Assembly (NCBI RefSeq): GCF_016919385.1
Contig: NZ_CP070351.1
Coordinates: 1,860,001 to 1,924,000 of the forward strand
DNA length: 64,000 nt
From: Gordonia sp. PDNC005
GTDB lineage: Bacteria; Actinomycetota; Actinomycetes; Mycobacteriales; Mycobacteriaceae
Direction of reading: 5' to 3'
Shown: positions 1 to 7,883 of the stretch, in pieces
How the letters are laid out: every line of letters starts with the position of its first letter
Numbering within the stretch: the stretch's first letter is position 1
Made by a program: the position numbers and the translations under genes
The notes under the pieces: model-generated
What the model was told of the DNA's origin: nothing
The model's database searches: none
The model's input: the letters and a program-made list of their open reading frames with translations, nothing else

Positions 1-1533
1 CGTGTCTCCCCGGCTCTCCAGGGTCTGAGCCGTGAGCCCGACCAGCGGCGTCAACGCGGCGAGGCGGACCCTCGGCTGCCGTGACGGCTGGTCTATCGCG
101 GTGAGCACATGCCACCAGTGGCGGGCGGCGTCGGTGGTGAAGATCGACGTCCCGGACGTCACGACGGACGCGACGCCGCGATCGGCGAGAGCCTGCTGCA
201 ACGGTTCGATCGTCCGGTTCGCGCGCAGGAGGACTGCGATGTCACCGGACTCCACGGGCCGGGTCACTCCATCGAAATCGATGGTGACCGACGACTTCAG
301 CAGCGCCGCGATGTCGCCCGCGACGTCGTCGATCACCCTTTCCCGGACCTGTGCCACCTTCGGGGTGGTGCCGTCCTGGGTGTGAACGGAGAAGTCGTTC
401 CTGTCGAACCGCCGAATGCGGACCGCGGGCGCACCATGGATGCGCGACCCGGCGTGGTGGGCGGTGACCGGCCGGTACACGATGTCGGGATGCCCGAAGG
501 CGGCGCCGTCGAACAGCACACTGAGGCCTTCGACGACGTTCTGATCCGAGCGGCGGTTGACGTCCAGGATCCGCCGATCCCCCGCGGCCTGCACCGCATG
601 GAGGTAACTGAGCACTTCCGCGCCGCGGAAAGCGTAGATCGACTGCTTCGGGTCGCCGACCAGAACCAGCGGAATGTGGTCGTGGAAGCAGCGTCGAACG
701 ATCTCCCACTGTTGCGGATCAGTGTCCTGGAATTCGTCGATGAGGACGACGGAGAACTGGTCGCGGATGCGTTTGCAAGCCTTGTCGCCGATGGCCGGAT
801 CGGTCACGATGTCGAACAGCGTGTTCTGAAGGTCGTCGTAGGTCCGCAGTCGCGCCAGTCGCTTCCGGATCTCCGTCTGACGGCGAACGTGTGTCGCCAT
901 CGCGACCCGCAGGTCCGCGTCGTCGTCGCGCTCGTCGGGCCGGAACGGTGCAAACGTCGCGTTGGGATTGCGGACGGCCTCCTTGGCGATCTCCAGAGTC
1001 TCGTCGAAGGCGGGCGCATCGGACGGGTCGCCGGCGAATCGTGCGATGTAGGCGTCGCGCGCCACCTCGGCCACGATCTCGTCCACGTTCTCGACGATCG
1101 GGTACTGCTGTTCGCGTTCGCCGAGGAAGCCGAGAGCGGCGAGCATCCGATTGCAGAACGTGTGGGTGGTGGCCATGGTGGCGGCGTCGAAGTCCGACAG
1201 CGCCGCGACGAGGCGTGCACGACGTACCGCGATCGTGTCGGAGGTCCCGTCGAGGAGCCATTCGACGAGGACGTCGTCGCCTGCGAAGCCCTGATCGACG
1301 GCAGTGAGACACTCGCGGAGCCGTGACCTGGTCCGGTCGCGAAGCTCCGCCGAGGCCGCGTTCGAGAACGTGGCCATCAGCAGTCTCGACACGGGAACAC
1401 CCTCTGCGACGTAGCGGACCGCAAGCGACACGATCGCGTATGTCTTGCCTGTTCCCGCGCTCGCCTCGAGCACAACTGTCCCGGTCGGCAGAGGATCGCG
1501 GAGGTTGAACCCCCGTGTGTCAAGGGTGTTCAT
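1..1533 (-). CDS. recB: RecB, exonuclease V beta subunit (partial, N-terminal 511 aa)
   Basis: This is the helicase-nuclease subunit of RecBCD, which processes double-strand DNA ends. The reading frame begins with ATG at 1533 and stays open to base 1, so the C-terminal nuclease part lies outside the window. Visible UvrD-type helicase motifs are Walker A ASAGTGKT at residues 24-31, the Walker B/DExx motif IDEFQDTDPQQW around residue 266, and motif III GDPKQSIYAFRGAE around 293-306. The start overlaps the recC stop as ATGA, so the two are translationally coupled, in the recC-recB order known from mycobacteria; recD would be expected beyond the left edge. Assignment as RecB rather than an AdnA/UvrD-like helicase rests on this pairing with RecC and on the motif spellings. 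Confidence 0.93.
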   Translation of the reverse strand, partial: MNTLDTRGFNLRDPLPTGTVVLEASAGTGKTYAIVSLAVRYVAEGVPVSRLLMATFSNAASAELRDRTRSRLRECLTAVDQGFAGDDVLVEWLLDGTSDTIAVRRARLVAALSDFDAATMATTHTFCNRMLAALGFLGEREQQYPIVENVDEIVAEVARDAYIARFAGDPSDAPAFDETLEIAKEAVRNPNATFAPFRPDERDDDADLRVAMATHVRRQTEIRKRLARLRTYDDLQNTLFDIVTDPAIGDKACKRIRDQFSVVLIDEFQDTDPQQWEIVRRCFHDHIPLVLVGDPKQSIYAFRGAEVLSYLHAVQAAGDRRILDVNRRSDQNVVEGLSVLFDGAAFGHPDIVYRPVTAHHAGSRIHGAPAVRIRRFDRNDFSVHTQDGTTPKVAQVRERVIDDVAGDIAALLKSSVTIDFDGVTRPVESGDIAVLLRANRTIEPLQQALADRGVASVVTSGTSIFTTDAARHWWHVLTAIDQPSRQPRVRLAALTPLVGLTAQTLESRGDT

Positions 1534-4500
1534 CGGTCCTCCTCGTTGGCCAGCAGCGGCGAGAAGAGGGCACACGCCAAGCGCAGGTACATCGGCGTCG
1601 ATGAATCGCCTGGCAACAGATGCTCGACGTCGCCGAGTGAGGCGAGTGCCGGGACCGCGAGGCACAGGTCGTCGAACTCCACCGACGCGTCGGGGTCGCC
1701 TCGGAACACCAGACCCGCGTAACGATTCTTGTCGCCGAACGACTTCTCGTACGTGAACTTCGCACGCTGCATGGCCTGCGGTGCCCGCCCGCGACGGTTG
1801 AACTCCGACGCCGCCGACGCCGCCGAATCGAGGGTGAGGCCGATCGGCGCTCGAAGGCCCGCGTCGCGCAGCGCGACGAGGAGTGTGAGCGTCTCCAGCG
1901 CATCGTCCGGTGCGGACAGGCGACTGATCTTGGCCGAGGGCGTGTAGCCGCCTGCTCCGCCGACGACAACGGCCTGCGGAACGCGTCGGCTCGACCCTAC
2001 GGCGATGGCGAGCAGCCGGATCCATGCTCCGACCCTGTGTTTGGCCCCGAGTCGGGAGTAACTGACCGGCACCAGCCGATCGCCGAAAACGTCGCCGACG
2101 GTCCCGTACAGACGACGGCCGCCGGGCAGATCCACTCGGACGTCGACCGCGTCAGCCGAATCGGTGCGATAGCCGTCCGCCGCGATGGCGATGGCCTGTG
2201 CCTTGCCGCGGATCGGGCCGAACGTGTCGGCGCCGAAGGCGAACGGGGGAAGCGAACCGCGCCGCAGTTCGGCGCCCGCAGCGGCCGCGGGATCACGGCC
2301 GTCCAGCAGAGCTTGCAGATATCGGTTGCCCACACTCCACTGCTCGAGGCCGTCGAGTGACACCGGCAGCTGATCGGGATGCCTCTCGGCGCTCTCCGGC
2401 AACCCGACTCCGAGCCGCTGTCGTGCGAAGCCTTCGACCGGGGCGCAGAGGAACGTGATCAGATCGTCCAGGTCGACGTCGCCGAGTTCGGGTTCGCCGA
2501 GGCGGGCGTCGGCCAGCCGCGGCAATGCGGGCGCGGGCGCACCGGAGCGGTCGATGTCGCTCAACGCCCGAGCTCCCGCGAGGAGCGACGCGTCGTAGCT
2601 GAACGGCGCGGCTCCCTCGTCCGCGACGAAGTTCCGAGTGTCGAACGCATGCAGGGTGTGCCGGTGCACGATCGGCGACGGACCGCCGGGGTGTCCGACG
2701 ATGACGTTCGCAGCATCGACCAGTTCGCTGACGACCACGGCGGGCGGCAGCGCCGTGCCGGTGACCGGATCGGCGCCGGTGTAGAAGAGGAGCAGATGCT
2801 GCCCGGCGGCGCCGACCGCGTCGAGGAACGCCTGGCGGTCCTCGTCTCGTCGGTCACGTTCACCGACCAGCGGCGCGACGGCGAGCACATCGTCGCCGTC
2901 GACCGACGACGGACGCGGGTAGGCCCCCGTGTCCAACCCGAGGACGACGATCGCGCGATGCGGCACCGACCGCATCGGAACCATCGTGCACACCGTCAAC
3001 TCGCCCGTGCAGAAGTTCGAGCGCGTCGGTCGCGCCGCCAGCAGGCCCGCCATGAGATCACGCAGGTCCGCGAGTTCGAGTCGCACGTCGTCGGCCGCGC
3101 TCAGCGCGTCACCGATCATTCCGACGGCTTGAGCACGTTGCCACTCGTCGTCGTCTGCGACGTCGGTGAGACCGTCGACGGCGCCGATGAGGATGCCGGC
3201 CCATTCGCCGGTGGTGTGCGGCCGCCCGACCGAGTCGATGAGCGTCGTCAGCCTGTCGGCGAACTCGGCGAACCTGCCGACGAGGTCGGTGTCGGTCGAG
3301 TCGACGCCCGCAAGCGGGAGCGCGGTGGCCAACCACTCGTTCTCCGACTCCTCCGCCACCACGCCGAGCAACATGCGGTCGAGGCCGGAGGCGACCGTAC
3401 CCTGCGGAAATCCGCCGAGGCCGAATCTGCCGCGCTGCGCGGAGTCGACGCCCCACCGGATTCCGGAGCGGTGGATCCACCCCGCGAGGGTGTCGACGTC
3501 GTCGTCGGTGAACCCGAAGCGCGTCCGGACGGGCGTCGACGACGCGAGGTCGATGAGTTCTCCTGCACGGACTCGGCCCGCTGCGAGGTCGAGAACTCGT
3601 GCAACGACATCGAGCACCGCATTGGATTCGCGGAGGCCGCGGTCAGCGAGCCGCACCCGCAGGGAGTACGCAGGATGATGCAGTCCGGACTGGCCGAACG
3701 CGCCGCGGATCAGCGGCGCGAATGATTCGACGTCCGGGCACATGATGAGAACGTCGCGGGGCTCGAGAGTCGGGTCGTCGTCGAAGAGCCGGAGGAGCCG
3801 GTCGCGGAGCACCTCCACTTGACGTTCCGGTCCGTGGCACGCGTGCACCTCGAGGGAGGTGTCGGCCCGCAGTCCGGGGGTCGGCTCGAGGACGTCTCGT
3901 CGCAGCCCGTCCTGGAGTGCGCTGAGCACAGTGGCCGGCGCCGAAGAATCCGATTGTCGATGGTGGACGTCCGCGCCGATGGACGGTCTCAACACCTCCT
4001 GCAGTTCTTGAACGTCCCGCGACAGCGCGGCCAGGAGTGGATGGTCCGGCACGTTCGATTCTCGCTCTGCGCGCCTGCGTCGCGGCTGCGCAGGTTCGGT
4101 GGAGATCCGCCGCCACAGCGCATCAGACGAGTGCGGCAGGTACAGGGCCACCTCACGCTCGGCACTCAACGCGTCGAGCACCACGTGCAGTGTCTGCGGA
4201 ATACGCGTGGGGCCGAACAGGGCGACCCGTTCGGGTAGATCAACAACCCCGGGCTCGTCACGAAGACGTGCCGCGAGCGCGTCGGCGTCCTCGGCCGGGT
4301 GGGGATGCCCGACCTCATCGCGGACGAGCCGCCAGAACCACGGTTGCCAGGTGAGGTGCTCGGCCAGCGGATTGCCTGCCCCGTCGGTGTCGCGTCCCAC
4401 CGCCCAGTCGGCGATCATCGTCGGTCGTTGCCAGCCGTACGCGCCGAACATTCCGGCGATCGTCGCGGCAGTCGAGAAGCGTCGGCCGCGCCGCAGGAGC

Positions 4501-4871
4501 ATTCGAGCGGTGTCGTCTCCGGTCATCCCGAGGTGCGCAGCGAGCACCGCCAGGCGAGGATCGTCGATGTTGGCGTCGAGGACGCGCAGGACCGGCCACC
4601 GCAATCGGTCGGTGTACCAACTCTCCGCTCCCTCCGGATCGGCAGACGCGGAGACCGTCACCCTGCGCAGCAGTGCAGCCGGGGAGCTGAAGTCGATGTT
4701 GGCGGCGATCCCCAGGCGCAGCGACAACTGTTGCCGGAGCCAGCGTTCCACACCGCGCTCCGGTACGGCGACCACCTCGGGCCGCATCGGGTCGGCGCCC
4801 GGCGTAGCCAGCACGTCGGCGAGCACTCCGACCAAGGTGTCGGCGTGTTCGGCGCGATGCACGGTCAGCAC
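1530..4871 (-). CDS. recC: RecC, exonuclease V gamma subunit
   Basis: This 1113-residue protein matches the size of actinobacterial RecC (about 1100 aa), the subunit that splits the duplex and scans for regulatory sequences in the RecBCD machine. It begins with the typical MLTVHRAEHADTLVGVLADV segment, and WFWRLVRDEVG and the later LTVCTMVPMRSVPHRAIVVL are RecC-like; the degenerate helicase fold has no intact Walker A, as is usual for RecC. The start is GTG at 4871, preceded by a strong GGGGGAG ribosome site. Its TGA overlaps the recB ATG. The gap to the upstream thioesterase gene is only about 40 nt, so the three genes may share a transcript. Confidence 0.93.
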   Translation of the reverse strand: MLTVHRAEHADTLVGVLADVLATPGADPMRPEVVAVPERGVERWLRQQLSLRLGIAANIDFSSPAALLRRVTVSASADPEGAESWYTDRLRWPVLRVLDANIDDPRLAVLAAHLGMTGDDTARMLLRRGRRFSTAATIAGMFGAYGWQRPTMIADWAVGRDTDGAGNPLAEHLTWQPWFWRLVRDEVGHPHPAEDADALAARLRDEPGVVDLPERVALFGPTRIPQTLHVVLDALSAEREVALYLPHSSDALWRRISTEPAQPRRRRAERESNVPDHPLLAALSRDVQELQEVLRPSIGADVHHRQSDSSAPATVLSALQDGLRRDVLEPTPGLRADTSLEVHACHGPERQVEVLRDRLLRLFDDDPTLEPRDVLIMCPDVESFAPLIRGAFGQSGLHHPAYSLRVRLADRGLRESNAVLDVVARVLDLAAGRVRAGELIDLASSTPVRTRFGFTDDDVDTLAGWIHRSGIRWGVDSAQRGRFGLGGFPQGTVASGLDRMLLGVVAEESENEWLATALPLAGVDSTDTDLVGRFAEFADRLTTLIDSVGRPHTTGEWAGILIGAVDGLTDVADDDEWQRAQAVGMIGDALSAADDVRLELADLRDLMAGLLAARPTRSNFCTGELTVCTMVPMRSVPHRAIVVLGLDTGAYPRPSSVDGDDVLAVAPLVGERDRRDEDRQAFLDAVGAAGQHLLLFYTGADPVTGTALPPAVVVSELVDAANVIVGHPGGPSPIVHRHTLHAFDTRNFVADEGAAPFSYDASLLAGARALSDIDRSGAPAPALPRLADARLGEPELGDVDLDDLITFLCAPVEGFARQRLGVGLPESAERHPDQLPVSLDGLEQWSVGNRYLQALLDGRDPAAAAGAELRRGSLPPFAFGADTFGPIRGKAQAIAIAADGYRTDSADAVDVRVDLPGGRRLYGTVGDVFGDRLVPVSYSRLGAKHRVGAWIRLLAIAVGSSRRVPQAVVVGGAGGYTPSAKISRLSAPDDALETLTLLVALRDAGLRAPIGLTLDSAASAASEFNRRGRAPQAMQRAKFTYEKSFGDKNRYAGLVFRGDPDASVEFDDLCLAVPALASLGDVEHLLPGDSSTPMYLRLACALFSPLLANEEDR

Positions 4872-4911
4872 GTCATCTCCCCCCTGTCACACGATGTCAC
4901 CGGTGTGTCGG

Positions 4912-5397
4912 TCAGCGGCGGCGACGCAGCGGGACCGGATCTCCGCTGTTCGCCCGCAGCACTGCGACGACGTTCTCGGGCATGACCACTTTCTGTCCGG
5001 TCCGCAGGTCGAGCCCCGCGAGCGTCGTCTCCGCGAGGGCGGCGAGTTGGCCGTCTGCGCCGTACAGCGCACATCCGAAGTCGAAGGACGTGGTGCCGAT
5101 CCGCGGCACCCAGACGTCCACCCGGACGGGCTCCTCGGAGTAGTGCAGGATGGACGCGAACTCGATCTCCTGACGTGCGATGACTCCCGCGTACCCGCTG
5201 CGGGCCCCGCCGAACCAGGAACTCATCGTGCGGACGCGCGCCTCTTCGAATACTCGGGCGATCTGCACGTTGTTGATGTGTCCCAGGGAGTCCTGGTCGC
5301 CCCAGCGCAGGGCGATCTCGACGCTGTGGGGCGGTGTTGGGTTCGACGAGTTCTGTATGTCCGACACGCGACTGACCATATCCCTGTCGTCCGACAT
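4912..5397 (-). CDS. acyl-CoA thioesterase, hotdog fold
   Basis: This is a 4HBT-type thioesterase of about 161 residues that should hydrolyse an acyl-CoA; the substrate is unknown. The 4HBT core is visible: LRWGDQDSLGHINNVQIARVFEEAR near the N-terminus carries the Asp-x-x-x-His-x-N pattern of the YbgC/FcbC-like group, followed by a strand-rich part (VRVDVWVPRIGTTSFDFGCALYG). I chose ATG 5397 because GTGGAG lies just upstream; ATG 5412 and ATG 5379 are alternatives. It is divergent from the GNAT gene and sits 40 nt before recC. No sequence evidence ties it functionally to RecBC. Confidence 0.75.
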   Translation of the reverse strand: MSDDRDMVSRVSDIQNSSNPTPPHSVEIALRWGDQDSLGHINNVQIARVFEEARVRTMSSWFGGARSGYAGVIARQEIEFASILHYSEEPVRVDVWVPRIGTTSFDFGCALYGADGQLAALAETTLAGLDLRTGQKVVMPENVVAVLRANSGDPVPLRRRR

Positions 5398-5415
5398 GAA
5401 CTCCACGCGCATCGA

Positions 5416-5421
5416 TAGACT
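5416..5421 (+). promoter_or_regulatory. -10 box for GNAT gene, leaderless start
   Basis: TAGACT ends exactly 7 nt before ATG 5429, the spacing expected when transcription starts at the A of the start codon. No ribosome site precedes the ATG. Confidence 0.5.
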
Positions 5422-5428
5422 GCCGTGG

Positions 5429-6034
5429 ATGGCCATCGACTCGGAACGTCTACGACTACGACCGGTGTCGCACGCCGACGCCGACCGTCTCCTCGACCTC
5501 GATTCCGACCCCGAGGTGATGCGCTTCGTGAGCGGCGGCCAGCCGTCGACCCGCGCCTCGGTGGAGGACTGGGTGATTCCACGGTCCGAGGCACAGTTCC
5601 GAAGCCACGGGACCGGACTGTGGACGCTGACTGCGCGGCGCGGCGGGGAGTTCATCGGGTGGGCCCAGCTGCGGGTGCCTCGCCACACCGGAATTCGCGA
5701 GCTTGAACTCAGTTATCGGCTGCACCGCCGTTTCTGGGGTGGAGGACTCGCTGCGGAGGCGGCCACGGCATTGATCGCGGTGAGCTTCCTGACATCGGAG
5801 ACTGAACGGATCTTTGCCAGCACCCACACCGACCACGCGGCGTCGCAGAGGGTGATGAGCAAGCTCGGCATGCGATTGTCCGCCGGTGCACTCTCGTCCG
5901 AGCAGCTGTCGCCGGATCTTGTGGGCGGCGACGTCGAGTACGAGATAATGCGCGAGCAGTGGCTGCGCACACGAGGCAGACACAGCGGTGTCGCCGCGGC
6001 GACACCGTTCGACGGGGCCGGCCGCACCGCCTGA
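5429..6034 (+). CDS. GNAT family N-acetyltransferase (RimJ-like)
   Basis: This 201-residue acetyltransferase of the RimJ/RimL-type GNAT branch transfers acetyl from acetyl-CoA to an amine; the acceptor is unknown. The N-terminal SERLRLRPVSHADADRLLDL, the acetyl-CoA loop RRFWGGGLAAEAATALI and the late element TDHAASQRVMSKLGM are characteristic. ATG 5429 is preferred over ATG 5396 because a -10-like hexamer lies 7 nt upstream and the homology begins there. It is divergent from the thioesterase gene and precedes the NADH dehydrogenase gene by 88 nt. Confidence 0.85.
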   Translation: MAIDSERLRLRPVSHADADRLLDLDSDPEVMRFVSGGQPSTRASVEDWVIPRSEAQFRSHGTGLWTLTARRGGEFIGWAQLRVPRHTGIRELELSYRLHRRFWGGGLAAEAATALIAVSFLTSETERIFASTHTDHAASQRVMSKLGMRLSAGALSSEQLSPDLVGGDVEYEIMREQWLRTRGRHSGVAAATPFDGAGRTA

Positions 6035-6122
6035 GATGCCTCGCAACCGGTCAACGACTACCGTTGGACTCCTCAGGCCACAAGCCAACGAATCAGCCAA
6101 GACAACACTGGAGAAGACACCG

Positions 6123-7556
6123 ATGAGCAACACCATTGCCACCGACCCGATGCGACGCCGACGGGTCGTCATCATCGGATCGGGCTTCGGCGGTCTGTTC
6201 GCGGCGCAGCGCCTCAAGAAGGCCGACGTCGACGTGACCCTGATCGCGAAGACCACCCACCACCTGTTCCAGCCGATGCTGTACCAAGTGGCGACCGGCA
6301 TCATCGCCGAAGGCGAGATCGCTCCGGCGACGCGTGTGATCCTCCGCGACCAGCGCAACGCCAGCGTGATCCTCGGTGAAGTCTTCGACATAGACCTTGA
6401 GAAGCAGATCGTCCGTTCGCAGCTGCTCGAGCGAACCACCGAGACCCCGTACGACGATCTGATCATCGCCGCAGGCGCCGACCAGTCGTACTTCGGCAAC
6501 GACCATTTCGCCGAGTTCGCGCCCGGTATGAAGACGATCGACAACGCTCTTGAACTCCGCGGCCGCATTCTCGGCGCGTTCGAGCAGGCGGAGCTGTCCG
6601 ACGATCCGGCCGAGCAGGAGATGCTGATGACGTTCGTCGTCGTCGGCGCGGGTCCGACCGGCGTCGAGATGGCCGGCCAGATCGCCGAGATGAGCGACAA
6701 GACGCTCAAGGGTGCGTTCCGGAACATCGATCCGACCAAGGCGAAGGTGATTCTGCTCGACGCCGCCCCGGCTGTTCTCCCGCCGTTCGGCGAGAAACTC
6801 GGCCAAAAGGCCAAGGCTCGCCTGGAGAAGATCGGCGTGGACGTCCGACTCGGTGCGATGGTCACCGACATCGACGACGACAGCCTGACTGTGAAGTACC
6901 CCGACGGCCAGATCGCCACGATCGCCAGCCAATGCAAGGTCTGGTCGGCCGGCGTGCAGGCGAGCTCGATCGGCAAGATCCTCGCCGATCAGTCGGATAC
7001 CGAACTCGACCGGGCGGGCCGAGTGAAGGTCGGACCCGATCTGACGATCCCGGGCCACTCCAACGTTTTTGTCGTCGGCGACATGATGGCCGTCGAGGGT
7101 GTCCCGGGTGTCGCCCAGGGCGCCATCCAGGGCGGACGCTACGCCGCCGACGCCATCCGCGCGTCGCTCAAGGGACACACTCCCGACGAACGCAAGCCGT
7201 TCAGCTACTTCGACAAGGGCTCGATGGCGACGATCTCCCGGTTCAGCGCCGTCATGCAGGTGCCGATTCCCGGAACCAGCAAGAAGTTCGAGACCGAGGG
7301 CTACATCGCGTGGCTCGGCTGGCTGTTCCTGCACCTGATCTACATCGTGGGCTTCCGCAACCGCGTGAACACGTTCGTGAACTGGTTCTTCGCGTTCAGT
7401 ACCCGCGGCCGCACTCAGCTCGCCGTGACCGAGCAGCAGGTGTACGCCCGGCACGCGCTCACTGAGCTGTCGTACCTCGAGCGTCTGCGGCTCGCCGACG
7501 ACGAACGCGCCAAGGCGAAGAAGGACCTCGAGGAACGCAACTCCTCGGCAGGCTGA
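6123..7556 (+). CDS. ndh: type II NADH dehydrogenase (NDH-2)
   Basis: This single-subunit, non-proton-pumping NADH:menaquinone oxidoreductase on the inner membrane face is 477 residues long. Two Rossmann motifs are present: GSGFGG at residues 19-24 for FAD and GAGPTG at about 175-180 for NADH. A C-terminal amphipathic/hydrophobic segment (WLGWLFLHLIYIVGF) provides membrane attachment. ATG 6123 is preceded by GGAGAAGA. It corresponds to M. tuberculosis Rv1854c (ndh) and ends the block colinear with that genome. A hairpin of the repeat family described at 7609 lies 52 nt after the stop and could terminate it. Confidence 0.95.
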   Translation: MSNTIATDPMRRRRVVIIGSGFGGLFAAQRLKKADVDVTLIAKTTHHLFQPMLYQVATGIIAEGEIAPATRVILRDQRNASVILGEVFDIDLEKQIVRSQLLERTTETPYDDLIIAAGADQSYFGNDHFAEFAPGMKTIDNALELRGRILGAFEQAELSDDPAEQEMLMTFVVVGAGPTGVEMAGQIAEMSDKTLKGAFRNIDPTKAKVILLDAAPAVLPPFGEKLGQKAKARLEKIGVDVRLGAMVTDIDDDSLTVKYPDGQIATIASQCKVWSAGVQASSIGKILADQSDTELDRAGRVKVGPDLTIPGHSNVFVVGDMMAVEGVPGVAQGAIQGGRYAADAIRASLKGHTPDERKPFSYFDKGSMATISRFSAVMQVPIPGTSKKFETEGYIAWLGWLFLHLIYIVGFRNRVNTFVNWFFAFSTRGRTQLAVTEQQVYARHALTELSYLERLRLADDERAKAKKDLEERNSSAG

Positions 7557-7608
7557 CCACAAAACGCGGAAACGCGGCTTTCGGCGACGCCAACCGACGC
7601 TTCGTTGG

Positions 7609-7638
7609 CAAACGCGGCCTTCACGGAGGCCGCGTTTG
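7609..7638. repeat. hairpin repeat copy A1
   Basis: Arms caaacgcggcct / aggccgcgtttg (12 bp, perfect) close on the loop tcacgg. The core is identical to copy A2 at 7817, and the arms recur at 55388 and 55605. It lies 52 nt downstream of the ndh stop; there is no clear T-run, so a terminator role is inferred from position only. Confidence 0.85.
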
Positions 7639-7816
7639 TCGTTGGGAGTCGCGGCGAAGCCGGTCCCGTTGACCTCGTCGCGTGCACGTCGTCCGGTGTG
7701 CTTGTCGCCGCAGCTTCCTCAAAGCGCCTGCGACGACGCAGCCGCGCCGGGCCAGCGTGAATCCGCCTGTACTCCCCGGCTGCGGCATCGTCTTGGGTAA
7801 CCGCGATCCTCGCCGA

Positions 7817-7846
7817 CAAACGCGGCCTTCACGGAGGCCGCGTTTG
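7817..7846. repeat. hairpin repeat copy A2
   Basis: The same 30-nt core as copy A1, 208 nt further on, and 37 nt beyond the BCCT gene stop on the minus strand. An outer cgcc/ggcg pairing extends the stem after a 2-nt internal loop. Confidence 0.85.
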
Positions 7847-7883
7847 CTGGCGAAGCGTCGATCTATGTCGAATAATGCAGCGT

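Larger units (their letters stand above)
7557..7883. other. convergent intergenic gap with two copies of a hairpin repeat
   Basis: The 327 nt between ndh (+) and the BCCT gene (-) hold no convincing gene. They contain two hairpins with identical 30-nt cores (7609-7638 and 7817-7846) and, at 7562-7580, a shorter piece of the same aaacgcgg sequence. The rest is unremarkable GC-rich sequence. Confidence 0.8.

Noticed and set aside
109..1326. 405-residue plus-strand frame opposite recB
   Set aside because: recB helicase motifs are intact on the minus strand through the same bases.
5456..6976. 506-residue minus-strand frame across the GNAT and ndh genes
   Set aside because: Crosses two well-supported plus-strand genes and has no coherent domain; shadow frame.
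7415..7819. 134-residue minus-strand frame between ndh and the BCCT gene
   Set aside because: It reads through the hairpin repeat (TNAASVKAAF words) and into ndh; not a gene.
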